A DNA stretch of 64,000 nt from Chryseobacterium sp. (GTDB lineage: Bacteria > Bacteroidota > Bacteroidia > Flavobacteriales > Weeksellaceae): contig NZ_VOXE01000001.1 of the NCBI RefSeq assembly GCF_008014695.1, positions 1 to 64,000 of the forward strand. Direction: 5' to 3'. A program made the position numbers and the translations under genes. The notes under the pieces are model-generated. The model saw only the letters and a list, made by a program, of their open reading frames with translations. It searched no databases and was not told where the DNA came from. Below are positions 16,572-26,270 of this stretch, piece after piece; position 1 is the first letter of the stretch; every line of letters begins with the position of its first letter.

Positions 16572-16865
16572 CTAATTCCTACAGACTAATGCATATATTT
16601 TCTTAAACAACTTCCGCCCGGTCGCGGTTTCAAAGGCCCTGATTCTCTGCGATGCATTTCCCCACGCGCTGGCTTTTATTTTGGCCACGATCCGGTTCGT
16701 GTTCGGGTCCTTCTCCACGAATTCAAAATAGTGGTAACCGGTGGCTTCTTTATAGCGGTGCTCCGTCACGTCCGCCACGATCCAGAACGACCGGCTGCCC
16801 AGCGCACTGTTGAGCGCCGACTGTATAAGGCCGTTGAGTTCCGAAAGGGTGAGGTGGTCTGTCAT
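16572..16865 (-). pseudogene. xseA: Exonuclease VII large subunit, N-terminal fragment
   Basis: 97 residues from MTDHLTLSELNGLIQSAL. The segment FWIVADVTEHRY...GYHYFEFVEKD...IVAKIKASAWG is the OB-fold that binds single-stranded DNA at the start of XseA. Family members are about 400-450 residues with a catalytic domain after it; here the frame ends ...GRKLFKKIYALVCRN then stop. So the nuclease domain is absent. The fragment is GC-richer than the module to its left, as is the xseB piece at 14762, which supports their being parts of one older operon. Confidence 0.85.
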
Positions 16866-17115
16866 TTATAAGTTTAGAAATTGGAAACGAATTTACAAAT
16901 TTTGCTGTGATTCAAAATATATTGCTGCAATCCGTATATTTGATTTGTACACTGTATCAAATGAAAAACTTTAATTTCACGATACTAGATATTAATAAAA
17001 AAATTCCCGAAAATTGCTCAGTTAAATAAAGTACATTTGAGTCTTCTGGAAGGTGAAGCATTAATTTTCTTACTAAATATAGGGATAGTGTATAAATAAA
17101 GTTATTATTTTAAAT

Positions 17116-18975
17116 ATGGAAGTAAAAGACCTTATACAGCAACTTAATCTTACTGATGAGTGTAATTGGATTGAAGCTAAACGAGCTTCTGCTATCGACC
17201 GATCAATTATGGAGACGGTTAATTCTTTTTCCAACGAACCTGGTTTAGGAGGAGGCTATCTTGTACTGGGGGTCGAACAAGAAGAAGCTTCTCTTTTCCC
17301 ATCCTATGTATTGACAGATCTGTTAGATACAGATAAATTGCAGCTTGATCTCAGTAGTCAGTGTGCAAGTATGTTTAATATTCCTATACGTCCGGAAATT
17401 AAGGTCGAGATAATAGATGGAAAAAAAGTAATATCTGTTTTTGTTCCTGAACTTCCGGATACACAAAAGCCTGTATATTTTAAAAATGAAGGACTTCCTC
17501 GGGGTGCATATAGAAGAATCGGTTCCAGTGATCAACGTTGTACGGACGATGATCTTTTTGTTTTTTTTAATAATGATGATTCTTTAGATGGTTCCATAGT
17601 TCAGAAATCTTCTTGGGATGATATTAGTGAGGAGGCTGTAGAACTGTATCGTAGCTTACGAGCTAAAGTAAATACTTTTGCTGAAGAATTACAATACGAT
17701 GACGTTGATTTGTTACATTCATTAGGTTGTATTATTAAGGAGAAAGATGCAATTTATCTTACCTACGCGGGCTTACTGTTATTTGGTAAAAGAAGTTCTC
17801 ATAGGAGACTTATGCCAATGGTGCGTGTGGACTATATAAGAGTACCAGGAAATGTTTGGATAGAAGATCCTGAAAATAGATTTACAACGATAGATATGCG
17901 CGGATCACTTTTAGAAATGGTACAGCGAATTTTTAGTCAAATAACAGATGATTTACCCAAAGGTTTTTTATTGCCAGAAGGTGAACTTCAGGCAGAAAAT
18001 ATTGGATTACCGAGTAGGGTATTGCGCGAAGCCATTGTGAATTCACTTATACATAGAACCTATAGAGAAAATCAACCGATCCAGATTATTAGGTATAGTA
18101 ACCGTATTGAAATCAAAAACCCGGGTTTTTCGCTGAAACCAGAAGAATTTTTAGGGGAACCTGGTTCTAAAAACAGAAACCCATTTATTGCAGCCGTTTT
18201 TCATGAAACTAACCTCGCAGAAACAAAAGGGTCCGGGATCCGGTCTATGAGAACGTTGATGTCCCAAGCGAAGTTGATGCCTCCTACTTTTGAAAGTGAC
18301 CATGGTAGAAATCAGTTTACGGCTAGATTATTATTACATCATTTTCTTGGAGTAGAAGATATCCGCTGGTTAACTTTATTTGATAGTTACGCACTGAATG
18401 AGGATCAAAAAAAAGCGCTAATTTTTGTGAAAGAGCTAGGAGCTATTGACAATAATGCATATCGCCAGCTTAACACTGTTGATACCCTAAAAGCTTCTCA
18501 GGATTTAAGAGATTTAAAGCGTAAAGAAATTCTAGATCAGAAGGGAAAAGGTAAAGCAACCTATTATATACCAGGAGAAAAATATGTAAATATTGATGTA
18601 CATCAGTTAAGCACTCGTAGTGCACAAGTTGATGGCGTTAGTGCACCAGCTAATGATCTTAGTGCACCAGTTATTGTTCTTAGTACACCAGCTGTTGCTG
18701 TTAGTACACTAGCTGATACAAGAATAAGTACAGAACTAAAGCTAAAGATTGCTGGTCTGGGTCAAAGAATTAATGATAATGAAAAACTCAAATCAATCAT
18801 TATGGAGATCTGTACGGGTCAATATTTTAAGTCCACTGAAATAGCACGAATACTTTTAAAACGTGAGGATTATTTAAAACGAAAGTTCTTGAAACCAATG
18901 ATTGAAAATGGAGAACTCGAATACCAATATCCTGAAATGCCAAATCATCCAAATCAGGCATATACGAAAAAATAA
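17116..18975 (+). CDS. AlbA_2 (Schlafen-type) and GHKL-ATPase domain protein
   Basis: 619 residues. N-terminal AlbA_2 domain (about 10-140: WIEAKRASAIDRSIMETVNSFSNEPGLGGGYLVLGV, PRGAYRRIGSSDQRC), then a RecG-like ATP-binding C-terminal domain (about 290-410) with LREAIVNSLIHRTYREN and GSGIRSM. Between about residues 502 and 536 lie five 7-residue repeats. Proteins of this build are often called RecG-like or transcriptional regulators, and several occur in phage-defence islands; the actual substrate is unknown. It stands alone at the left edge of the defence island. Confidence 0.85.
   Translation: MEVKDLIQQLNLTDECNWIEAKRASAIDRSIMETVNSFSNEPGLGGGYLVLGVEQEEASLFPSYVLTDLLDTDKLQLDLSSQCASMFNIPIRPEIKVEIIDGKKVISVFVPELPDTQKPVYFKNEGLPRGAYRRIGSSDQRCTDDDLFVFFNNDDSLDGSIVQKSSWDDISEEAVELYRSLRAKVNTFAEELQYDDVDLLHSLGCIIKEKDAIYLTYAGLLLFGKRSSHRRLMPMVRVDYIRVPGNVWIEDPENRFTTIDMRGSLLEMVQRIFSQITDDLPKGFLLPEGELQAENIGLPSRVLREAIVNSLIHRTYRENQPIQIIRYSNRIEIKNPGFSLKPEEFLGEPGSKNRNPFIAAVFHETNLAETKGSGIRSMRTLMSQAKLMPPTFESDHGRNQFTARLLLHHFLGVEDIRWLTLFDSYALNEDQKKALIFVKELGAIDNNAYRQLNTVDTLKASQDLRDLKRKEILDQKGKGKATYYIPGEKYVNIDVHQLSTRSAQVDGVSAPANDLSAPVIVLSTPAVAVSTLADTRISTELKLKIAGLGQRINDNEKLKSIIMEICTGQYFKSTEIARILLKREDYLKRKFLKPMIENGELEYQYPEMPNHPNQAYTKK
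18619..18723 (+). repeat. 5 x 21-bp tandem repeat inside the AlbA_2 gene
   Basis: Five consecutive 21-base units, each starting AGTGCAC or AGTACAC, at 18619, 18640, 18661, 18682 and 18703. They are in frame and encode SAQVDGV, SAPANDL, SAPVIVL, STPAVAV and STLADTR, so copy-number change would lengthen or shorten the linker by 7 residues without a frameshift. Confidence 0.9.
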
Positions 18976-19182
18976 AATGTAAAATGAGTCCTAAGATAGC
19001 TACCAGTAAACAACTAGAACCATAATAGTTTACGCAATTCATTTACTGTAGCGTAGGTGGAAAATATAAGCATCGGTTCCTCGCGCTTCTTCGCTCCGTG
19101 TTCCGGCACATTTATTCTGACCTTTGTAAATAAGCGATCCACGGAATATCATATAAAAGAGGCTGTTACCAATAAATTTAAT

Positions 19183-19190
19183 TATTTTTG
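19183..19190 (+). promoter_or_regulatory. Candidate -7 box for the restriction-modification operon
   Basis: TATTTTTG fits the Bacteroidota -7 consensus TAnnTTTG and lies 26 bases before the start of the RM gene. No clear TTTG -33 box was found. Confidence 0.4.
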
Positions 19191-19216
19191 ATTTCCATTA
19201 GAAATAAAACTAAATA

Positions 19217-22200
19217 ATGAACATTCAGCAGTATCTCACGATCCTCAACCAAAGATATCAGTTAGGCAATGCAACAGAACATACTTTTCGTGGAGATCTG
19301 GCTTCTTTGATCGAAACAATCATTCCGCACATTGTGGCCACCAACGAGCCCAAAAGGCAATCGTGCGGTGCGCCTGATTATATCCTGACCAAAAAAGATA
19401 TTCCTGTAGGTTTTATTGAAGCCAAAGATATTGGTGATAAAGACTTAGGCGGACTTAAAAAAACGGGTAATAAAGAACAGTTTGATCGCTATAAGGCCTC
19501 CCTTAATAATATTATTTTCACCGATTATTTAGATTTTCATCTGTACAGAAATGGGGAGTTTGTGACCAAAATAGCATTGGGCGAAATTGTAGAGCATCAG
19601 ATCGTGCCACATCCTGAAAACTTTGCAGGTTTTGAAAACCTGATCAAAGATTTTGGCTCCCACATTGGGCAAACCATCAAAAGCCCAAAAAAGCTGGCAG
19701 AAATGATGGCCGGAAAAGCCAGACTCCTTTCAGATGTGATAGAGAAAGCCCTGACGAGCGACGAAGAAACCTCCAGCAACAGTACACTCAAAGAACAGCA
19801 GGATGCTTTCAAACAGTTACTGATCCACGATATTACGTCCAAAGGTTTTGCCGACGTCTATGCGCAAACCATTGCTTACGGAATGTTTGCAGCAAGACTT
19901 CATGATCCTACCTTGCCTACGTTTAGCAGGCAGGAAGCGGCGGAACTCATTCCAAAATCAAATCCGTTCTTAAGGAAACTGTTCGGCTATATTGCAGGTC
20001 CCGATATCGATGACCGCATCAAGTGGATTGTAGACAGTCTGGTAGAAATCTTCCTGGCGTGCAATGTAGAAGAGATTCTGAAAAACTACGGTCGCAGTAC
20101 CAAGATGGAAGATCCCATCATCCATTTTTATGAAACCTTCCTGAGTGAGTATGACCCTAAACTGAGAAAGGCCAGAGGTGTCTGGTACACGCCGGCTCCG
20201 GTGGTTAATTTTATTGTTCGGGCGGTAGATGATATTTTAAAATCGGACTTTGATCTGCCGCAAGGCTTGGCAGACACCAGCAAGACCAAGATAAAAGTCA
20301 ACTTGCAGGCGACCGACAAACGGTACACCGACAATATAAAAACGGTAGAAAAGGAGGTGCATAAAGTACAGATCCTCGATCCTGCAACAGGGACTGGAAC
20401 ATTTCTGGCAGAAGTGGTAAAGCACATTCACAAAAAGTTTGGCGGGCAGCAGGGCATCTGGAGCAACTATGTAGAGACCCATCTTTTGCCAAGGCTGAAC
20501 GGGTTTGAATTGATGATGGCGAGTTATGCGATGGCACATTTACAGATGGATCTTCTGCTGACAGAAACGGGCTATAAACCGACCAAAGACCAGAGACTGC
20601 GGGTGTATCTCACCAACAGCCTGGAAGAAAGCCATCCTGATACCGGAACTTTGTTTGCCAACTGGCTGAGTGCTGAAGCCAATGAAGCCAACCACATCAA
20701 ACGGGATTCGCCCGTGATGTGTATTATTGGTAATCCACCGTACAGTGGCGAGAGTGCCAATAAAGGGGAGTGGATAATGAAGCTGATGCAGGATTATAAA
20801 AAAGAACCTGGCGGAAAAGAAAAACTGAAAGAACAAAATTCAAAGTTCATTAATGATGATTATGTCAAGTTTCTGCGCTATGGCCAGCATTTTATTGAGA
20901 AGAATGGGAGTGGGGTATTGGCATTTATCAATCCTCACGGCTTTTTAGACAATCCTACTTTTCGGGGAATGCGTTGGAATCTATTGAAAACGTACGATAA
21001 GATTTATACGATAGACCTGCACGGGAATAACAAAAAAAAAGAAACCTCACCAGATGGCTCACCCGATGTTAATGTATTTGATATAGAACAGGGAGTTTCG
21101 ATAAATCTATTAGTAAAAACAGGAAATAAAAAACCAAATGAATTATGCCAAGTTTTTCATTACGATTTGTATGGAAAGCGAGATGATAAATATAATTTTT
21201 TATTAGATAATAAGTTAAGTTCCATTTCATTTAAAACTGTAATACCCATTGCAAACAGTTATATTTTTAAAGAAATAGATGAATCTGCTTACAAGCTTTA
21301 CAATGAAGGAATAAATCCAGTCGAACTTTTTAAAGTAAATGTGATGGGTTTCCAAACTCATAGGGATGACTTTTCTATAGACTTTGATAAACAAAATATA
21401 TATAATAGAGCATTAGATTTGCGAGATAGTTCTATTATAAATGAAGAATTAAATAAAAAATACTCATTAAAGGATAATCGTGATTGGAAATTAGAAAAGG
21501 CAAGAAGCATTATTCAAAATGATAATGACTGGGAGAACAAAATAATTAATTGTAATTACAGACCGTTTGATAATAGACCTTGTTATTTTAGTTATGTAAT
21601 GATGGATTATCCAAGGAAGGAACTAATCCAAAATTTTCTAAATAAAAAAAATTTATTAATTGGTATTGGCAGGCAAGGCTTAGCTGTCGGGAATATTGAA
21701 TGGTGCCTTACAACAGTATCTAAAAATCCTGTGGATGCAAATATTTTTCGTCGTGGCGGTGTAAATCTGTTTCCTCTTTATCTCTATCCAGAAAAAAAGG
21801 GCCAACTTTCTATTGAAGATCAAAAAGAAAGAATCCCTAACTTCAATATGCAAATCGTTGCAGAGTTGGAGAAGAAACTCAACCACGTTTTTTTGCCGGA
21901 AGAAAATTTGGTATGTGATTTAGCAGAAGGAGTTGAGGGTGCGTTCACACCTATCGACATTTTAGATTACATCTACGCCGTACTGCATTCGCCCGCTTAC
22001 AGAGAGAAATACAAAGAATTTTTAAAGATCGATTTCCCCCGAGTGCCTTACCCTGAAAACGCCGATACGTTTTGGAAGCTGGTAGAACTGGGCGGACAGA
22101 TCCGCCAGATTCACCTGCTGGAAAGTCCTGACGTCGAAAACTACATCACACAGTATCCCGAAGACGGCAGCAATATCGTAGGCAAAATCATATACAAAGA

Positions 22201-22435
22201 CGGTAATGTCTATATCAACGAAGCGCAATACTTTGACAATGTGCCGGAAGTCGCCTGGAACTTCTACATTGGTGGCTATCAGCCTGCTCAAAAATGGCTG
22301 AAAGACCGCAAAGATCGCATGCTTGAGTTTGATGATATTCTGCATTATCAGAAGATTATTGTCGCACTTACCGAGACTGATAGGCTGATGAAAGAGGTAG
22401 ATAAAGTCATCGATATTAAAGCCGAGGTATTTTAA
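19217..22435 (+). CDS. Single-chain (type IIG-like) restriction-modification enzyme
   Basis: 1072 residues that combine nuclease, methyltransferase and specificity functions. N-terminal PD-(D/E)xK nuclease: P53-D54 in CGAPDYIL and E68-A-K70 in GFIEAKDIG. Adenine-N6 methyltransferase: motif I DPATGTGTF (from residue 388) and motif IV NPPY (506). The C-terminal third (about 650-1000), AT-richer at the DNA level than the rest, would be the target-recognition domain. No helicase motifs are seen, so it is not a type I HsdR or a translocating type ISP enzyme. It is followed 24 bases later by an Mrr-type nuclease gene. Confidence 0.9.
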   Translation: MNIQQYLTILNQRYQLGNATEHTFRGDLASLIETIIPHIVATNEPKRQSCGAPDYILTKKDIPVGFIEAKDIGDKDLGGLKKTGNKEQFDRYKASLNNIIFTDYLDFHLYRNGEFVTKIALGEIVEHQIVPHPENFAGFENLIKDFGSHIGQTIKSPKKLAEMMAGKARLLSDVIEKALTSDEETSSNSTLKEQQDAFKQLLIHDITSKGFADVYAQTIAYGMFAARLHDPTLPTFSRQEAAELIPKSNPFLRKLFGYIAGPDIDDRIKWIVDSLVEIFLACNVEEILKNYGRSTKMEDPIIHFYETFLSEYDPKLRKARGVWYTPAPVVNFIVRAVDDILKSDFDLPQGLADTSKTKIKVNLQATDKRYTDNIKTVEKEVHKVQILDPATGTGTFLAEVVKHIHKKFGGQQGIWSNYVETHLLPRLNGFELMMASYAMAHLQMDLLLTETGYKPTKDQRLRVYLTNSLEESHPDTGTLFANWLSAEANEANHIKRDSPVMCIIGNPPYSGESANKGEWIMKLMQDYKKEPGGKEKLKEQNSKFINDDYVKFLRYGQHFIEKNGSGVLAFINPHGFLDNPTFRGMRWNLLKTYDKIYTIDLHGNNKKKETSPDGSPDVNVFDIEQGVSINLLVKTGNKKPNELCQVFHYDLYGKRDDKYNFLLDNKLSSISFKTVIPIANSYIFKEIDESAYKLYNEGINPVELFKVNVMGFQTHRDDFSIDFDKQNIYNRALDLRDSSIINEELNKKYSLKDNRDWKLEKARSIIQNDNDWENKIINCNYRPFDNRPCYFSYVMMDYPRKELIQNFLNKKNLLIGIGRQGLAVGNIEWCLTTVSKNPVDANIFRRGGVNLFPLYLYPEKKGQLSIEDQKERIPNFNMQIVAELEKKLNHVFLPEENLVCDLAEGVEGAFTPIDILDYIYAVLHSPAYREKYKEFLKIDFPRVPYPENADTFWKLVELGGQIRQIHLLESPDVENYITQYPEDGSNIVGKIIYKDGNVYINEAQYFDNVPEVAWNFYIGGYQPAQKWLKDRKDRMLEFDDILHYQKIIVALTETDRLMKEVDKVIDIKAEVF

Positions 22436-22459
22436 AAAGCTGGTAATAAAATAAGAAAC

Positions 22460-23356
22460 ATGTCAAAATCAAGATCACAAAAGATTGCCGAGAAAACAAT
22501 CTTTGCCGCATTTCAAATTATCATTGCGAATGGTGGGGAAATGAGAGGGAAGGAGGTCGTCGATAAAATCCGTCAGACGGTAAAGTTTGATGAATACGAA
22601 AGCCACCGTTACGAAAAAACAGGCTACATCCGCTGGGAATCGATTCTTCATTTTTATACCATTGACTGTATGAAAGCGGGATTCCTGCGCAAGCAAAAAG
22701 GAATCTGGACAATTACAGAAGAAGGAGAAAAAGCAATGGCACTGGGACCGGAAAAGTTTCTTTATACCGCAACAAAACTGTACCGCGAGTGGGATGGAAA
22801 ACGAAAAGCTGCAGATACAATCGAAAATGATCTTGGGAACGGCAGTGAAGAAGATACCATCCAGCTGCAGAAATCACTACTGAGTCAGTATGAAGAAGAA
22901 GCCTACAACGGAATCCGGGATTATATCTGCGCCAAAAACCCTTATGAATTTCAGGATTTAGTAGCGGAACTGCTGAAGGCGATGGGGTATTATATTTCAG
23001 AAGTCGCTAAGAGAGGGCCTGACGGTGGTATTGATATCATTGCCTACACCGATCCTTTAGGAACGAGGCATCCGAGGATTATTGTGCAGGTGAAACACAG
23101 GCCTAACGATGCCATCTCAAGCGACGAGGTGCAGAAACTAGCCGGAACTTTAAAACGGAACACGGATGTCGGAATATTTGTGACCTCAGGTACCTTTTCT
23201 AAACCGGCAATAAAAGAAGCGCGTGACAGCAGGGAGCATATTGAACTGATCGATTTTGAACGGTTGGTGTCGCTCTGGCAGTCGTACTACGATAAGTTAG
23301 AAGATGCGCAAAAGACCTATTTACCGTTGCATCCTATATATTTTGTTGGAGAGTGA
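22460..23356 (+). CDS. mrr: Mrr-family restriction endonuclease
   Basis: 298 residues. N-terminal Mrr_N winged-helix domain (about 8-95; IRWESILHFYTIDCMKAGFL) and C-terminal Mrr catalytic domain (about 155-280) of the PD-(D/E)xK fold: D188 and D192 in GPDGGIDI, Q210-V-K212 in VQVKH. Mrr enzymes cut DNA with foreign methylation. Likely co-transcribed with the upstream RM gene (24-base spacing), though it may act independently on modified phage DNA. Confidence 0.92.
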   Translation: MSKSRSQKIAEKTIFAAFQIIIANGGEMRGKEVVDKIRQTVKFDEYESHRYEKTGYIRWESILHFYTIDCMKAGFLRKQKGIWTITEEGEKAMALGPEKFLYTATKLYREWDGKRKAADTIENDLGNGSEEDTIQLQKSLLSQYEEEAYNGIRDYICAKNPYEFQDLVAELLKAMGYYISEVAKRGPDGGIDIIAYTDPLGTRHPRIIVQVKHRPNDAISSDEVQKLAGTLKRNTDVGIFVTSGTFSKPAIKEARDSREHIELIDFERLVSLWQSYYDKLEDAQKTYLPLHPIYFVGE

Positions 23357-23568
23357 TGATTTGTCTTCATTAGTAAAAGAACACTCTATTGCTGAATCTT
23401 ACGACGCCGTTTATCGGCAATACCACAATATTATAGAATAGCGCTATAGAAAGTTAATTCAAACCTGTTTTTGCTGCTAAAAGATCTAATTCCTGGGCTT
23501 AAAGCTGGCTGATATCAATGCCTGATACACGGATATTAAGTATGTAAGGCCTTCACTAGAATTTACAG

Positions 23569-26262
23569 CTATACTGGGATTTCGACAGGAACTTCAATCA
23601 TATTTTTAACCGTCGTATATAGTTCGATGTCTTGTGCCGGTGTTTCAAGGGAAATAATGAGCGAATAGCGGGTTTTATTTTCTACTTTTCCTAAATGTTT
23701 TCGTTCACGCCACCAACCGATAATAGGATAAACAGCAATATGATTACAAGTTGCTAAAGCGGCAGCTGTACCTTCCCAAAAATCAGAATGGATGGAACCT
23801 GTACTACGATTGTTTATACCTATTGCCCAACGACTGCTACCTGCATCTCCACTTACCTCATCATTCTCTTCTCGTGCAGCAATATTGACACGACTTCTAA
23901 AAACATTTTCTGTTTCGTGTACGTTGTTCACATCAAAACGCAAACCGTGGGACGGATAACGATACTTGTCTTTCCAGCCAATTTCGCCTGCTCCAGGTTC
24001 GATAAAATAAGATAGTGTAATTTTTAGTTTTACGGGTATTTCTCCCATTTCCAATAGCAAATCACTAGCCCAAGGTAAATTAAAAAAGTGAATTTCATTG
24101 GTTTCAGGTGTGCTGCTACCTTCTTTAAAATTGAAAGGTTGAATGTAGTCTTGTACAATGTAGGTCAATGCACTTTCCTCACTATAAAGTGCTCGTTCTA
24201 GATCAGGAATACCATAACCAAAAGTTCGCAATAAATTTCGATAACTCCCTCGGTTGCCTGGTTGAGTATGTAGTTGTAACAGCATTGCTGCATTCCAATT
24301 AGCGGAATGAACAATTAAACCTCTGATTGTTTCTGGCCAAGCATTCGGATATTCATAAGCTACTTTAGCAGCGAACCAAGATCCCTGCGCTGTTGCTGCA
24401 CTTGTTGCCCAGATGGTATCAAATTGTCCTCTTGTATTAAATTGTTTTGATGTGGACAGAAGTTCTAAATCTATATGTCCAGTAATACTATTGTCGGAGG
24501 CTCTTAATAAATTTCCACCTTCAAAAACTACATCCGGTCTGATAGCCCATTTTCTTTCCCAAATTAATGAAGTAGAACTATATGGTGAAAGTTCACCCTC
24601 CTTTGCAACCGGTGTGTAGTTTTGAAAACTAGTGTCATATACTTGAACTTTTTCAGTATGTGCTCCTACTACTAAAACATTCCACGCCTGCGCTGGATTT
24701 TGGACAGAAGATGTAAAGTTTGATTCGGGATAGTTTTGCCACGATTCTTCGTCTCGTATATTTCCTGAAGAAATAATTATCAACCGCTGGTTCTCACCTT
24801 CGCCAAATGCCAAATTATCCATCGCACCCGACCACGAAGATGGTCTGCCCATGTTTACATCTTCAGGAGAAGTTACTGACATACAGTAAATCAAAACCAT
24901 ATTTGGGTTTTCAATTTCTGCTCTTAAAATCCCTTGTGCTGTCACATCTCCCCATAATTCTTTTGGAGTTCCCCCGCGATTTGGTAAGATTTTTACTGAA
25001 CACAATTTGTGAGTTAGCTGAATGGAATCAGACGAAAGTAGTATTTGTTCCATCTGTCCATAGCCCGCAATTCCTGCCATAAGCGTACCGTGACCTGCCC
25101 CAGTTTCGTGATCATTTGTTCCCCATGCATTATCAACTGTTAAAGTATTTGCATCGTCGATAAGAGGTAGCAAAAGTTGATGTCCATTGTTTACACCGGA
25201 ATCCAACAGACAGACTTTTACATTACTCTCAACAATATTTATTCTTTGCAATAAATCATCGACCCAAACTTGTTGCTCAATGTTGCTTTCGTTGACCCAA
25301 AACCCTGCTGGTTCTTGCCCTGCTCGGAATTCTGCCAACAGATCGCTTTGCAACATTAATTCCAGCAATTGCTCCCGGTTTGCATATATTAAAAGAACCA
25401 CTCTTTCAGGAAAAATAATACTGTTTTGTTTTACTTCTATACCTATATTTTCAAGTGTAATAAGAAACTGTGCTATTTGTTGTTGTTCTTGATTTTCCTT
25501 AGTATTTACATTTAACCAAGCTTCACACCATTTTTTATTTTCATTAGGAATAGCCTGTAGATTATCAGTCCAAAGACCTTCTAATAACGCAATACTTACA
25601 TCTTCAATACTATTTACTAAGTCAGCATTCGACGGTGTTATTTTTATTGTGGTATTTGGAAAGAGTCTTGTAATTTCACTTATAAAGAATTCTTCTTGTC
25701 CAACTGGTAAATTAATTAAGGATTTGGTTTTAATCACTCCGCCAACAACATTATCTTTTATACTTTTGAGGCTAATATTGTTACCGATTTGGTTAATTGC
25801 AGTAGTAGCGGCTTCGTGATCTATCGAATTTGAGAAAGTAATAGCCGTATTATTCTTTGTGCTATAAGAGTTGATTTTACTAATAAATACACCTTCTTTG
25901 CCATTGGGAACATACACAGTGGCTCGTATTTGCGTTTGATTTTCTATAAGTGGAACTTCTTTGATGTTCAATAAGCGAATGCCTTGTCTTAGGTCTTCTA
26001 AACTTTTTGTAATTAAATCGTGACCTGCGGCACTGTTAAATGAAATATATGTTCCCTCGCGGGTTGCAACTTGTTCAGCTCCTCGCTGTTGTTCAATTTG
26101 CTCTTTCTGTTGCCAGATCTCATCAAATTGCTGCAATAATTTTTGGCTTTGAGATACTCTATTTCTAACGGGTATTCGTGGTTGCGCACCCATTGAAGGA
26201 GGTGCTCTGTATTTTTCGCTACTTCTTACATTTTCTATAAAAATGTGTTTGTATGATGCCAT
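23569..26262 (-). CDS. ietS: Subtilase (S8) protease of an IetAS-like defence pair
   Basis: 897 residues, cytoplasmic (no signal peptide). Subtilisin triad: D354 in LLDSGVNNGH, H391 in GAGHGTLMAG and S621 in ATSAATAQG, with the oxyanion Asn in IISSGN. The N-terminal 340 residues include a Gln-rich coiled-coil (about 38-65). It begins 8 bases after the AAA ATPase gene ends. Known: IetAS pairs (AAA ATPase plus subtilase) act as anti-phage systems and as plasmid-addiction modules. The pairing, order and domain make-up fit; sequence-level identity to characterised IetS cannot be tested here. Confidence 0.85.
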   Translation of the reverse strand: MASYKHIFIENVRSSEKYRAPPSMGAQPRIPVRNRVSQSQKLLQQFDEIWQQKEQIEQQRGAEQVATREGTYISFNSAAGHDLITKSLEDLRQGIRLLNIKEVPLIENQTQIRATVYVPNGKEGVFISKINSYSTKNNTAITFSNSIDHEAATTAINQIGNNISLKSIKDNVVGGVIKTKSLINLPVGQEEFFISEITRLFPNTTIKITPSNADLVNSIEDVSIALLEGLWTDNLQAIPNENKKWCEAWLNVNTKENQEQQQIAQFLITLENIGIEVKQNSIIFPERVVLLIYANREQLLELMLQSDLLAEFRAGQEPAGFWVNESNIEQQVWVDDLLQRINIVESNVKVCLLDSGVNNGHQLLLPLIDDANTLTVDNAWGTNDHETGAGHGTLMAGIAGYGQMEQILLSSDSIQLTHKLCSVKILPNRGGTPKELWGDVTAQGILRAEIENPNMVLIYCMSVTSPEDVNMGRPSSWSGAMDNLAFGEGENQRLIIISSGNIRDEESWQNYPESNFTSSVQNPAQAWNVLVVGAHTEKVQVYDTSFQNYTPVAKEGELSPYSSTSLIWERKWAIRPDVVFEGGNLLRASDNSITGHIDLELLSTSKQFNTRGQFDTIWATSAATAQGSWFAAKVAYEYPNAWPETIRGLIVHSANWNAAMLLQLHTQPGNRGSYRNLLRTFGYGIPDLERALYSEESALTYIVQDYIQPFNFKEGSSTPETNEIHFFNLPWASDLLLEMGEIPVKLKITLSYFIEPGAGEIGWKDKYRYPSHGLRFDVNNVHETENVFRSRVNIAAREENDEVSGDAGSSRWAIGINNRSTGSIHSDFWEGTAAALATCNHIAVYPIIGWWRERKHLGKVENKTRYSLIISLETPAQDIELYTTVKNMIEVPVEIPV

Positions 26263-26270
26263 TCGCTAAA

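Noticed and set aside
19217-22435. Type I or type ISP restriction enzyme
   Set aside because: No helicase motifs were seen and 1072 residues is too short for a translocating ISP enzyme; nuclease and methylase motifs fit a IIG-like enzyme.
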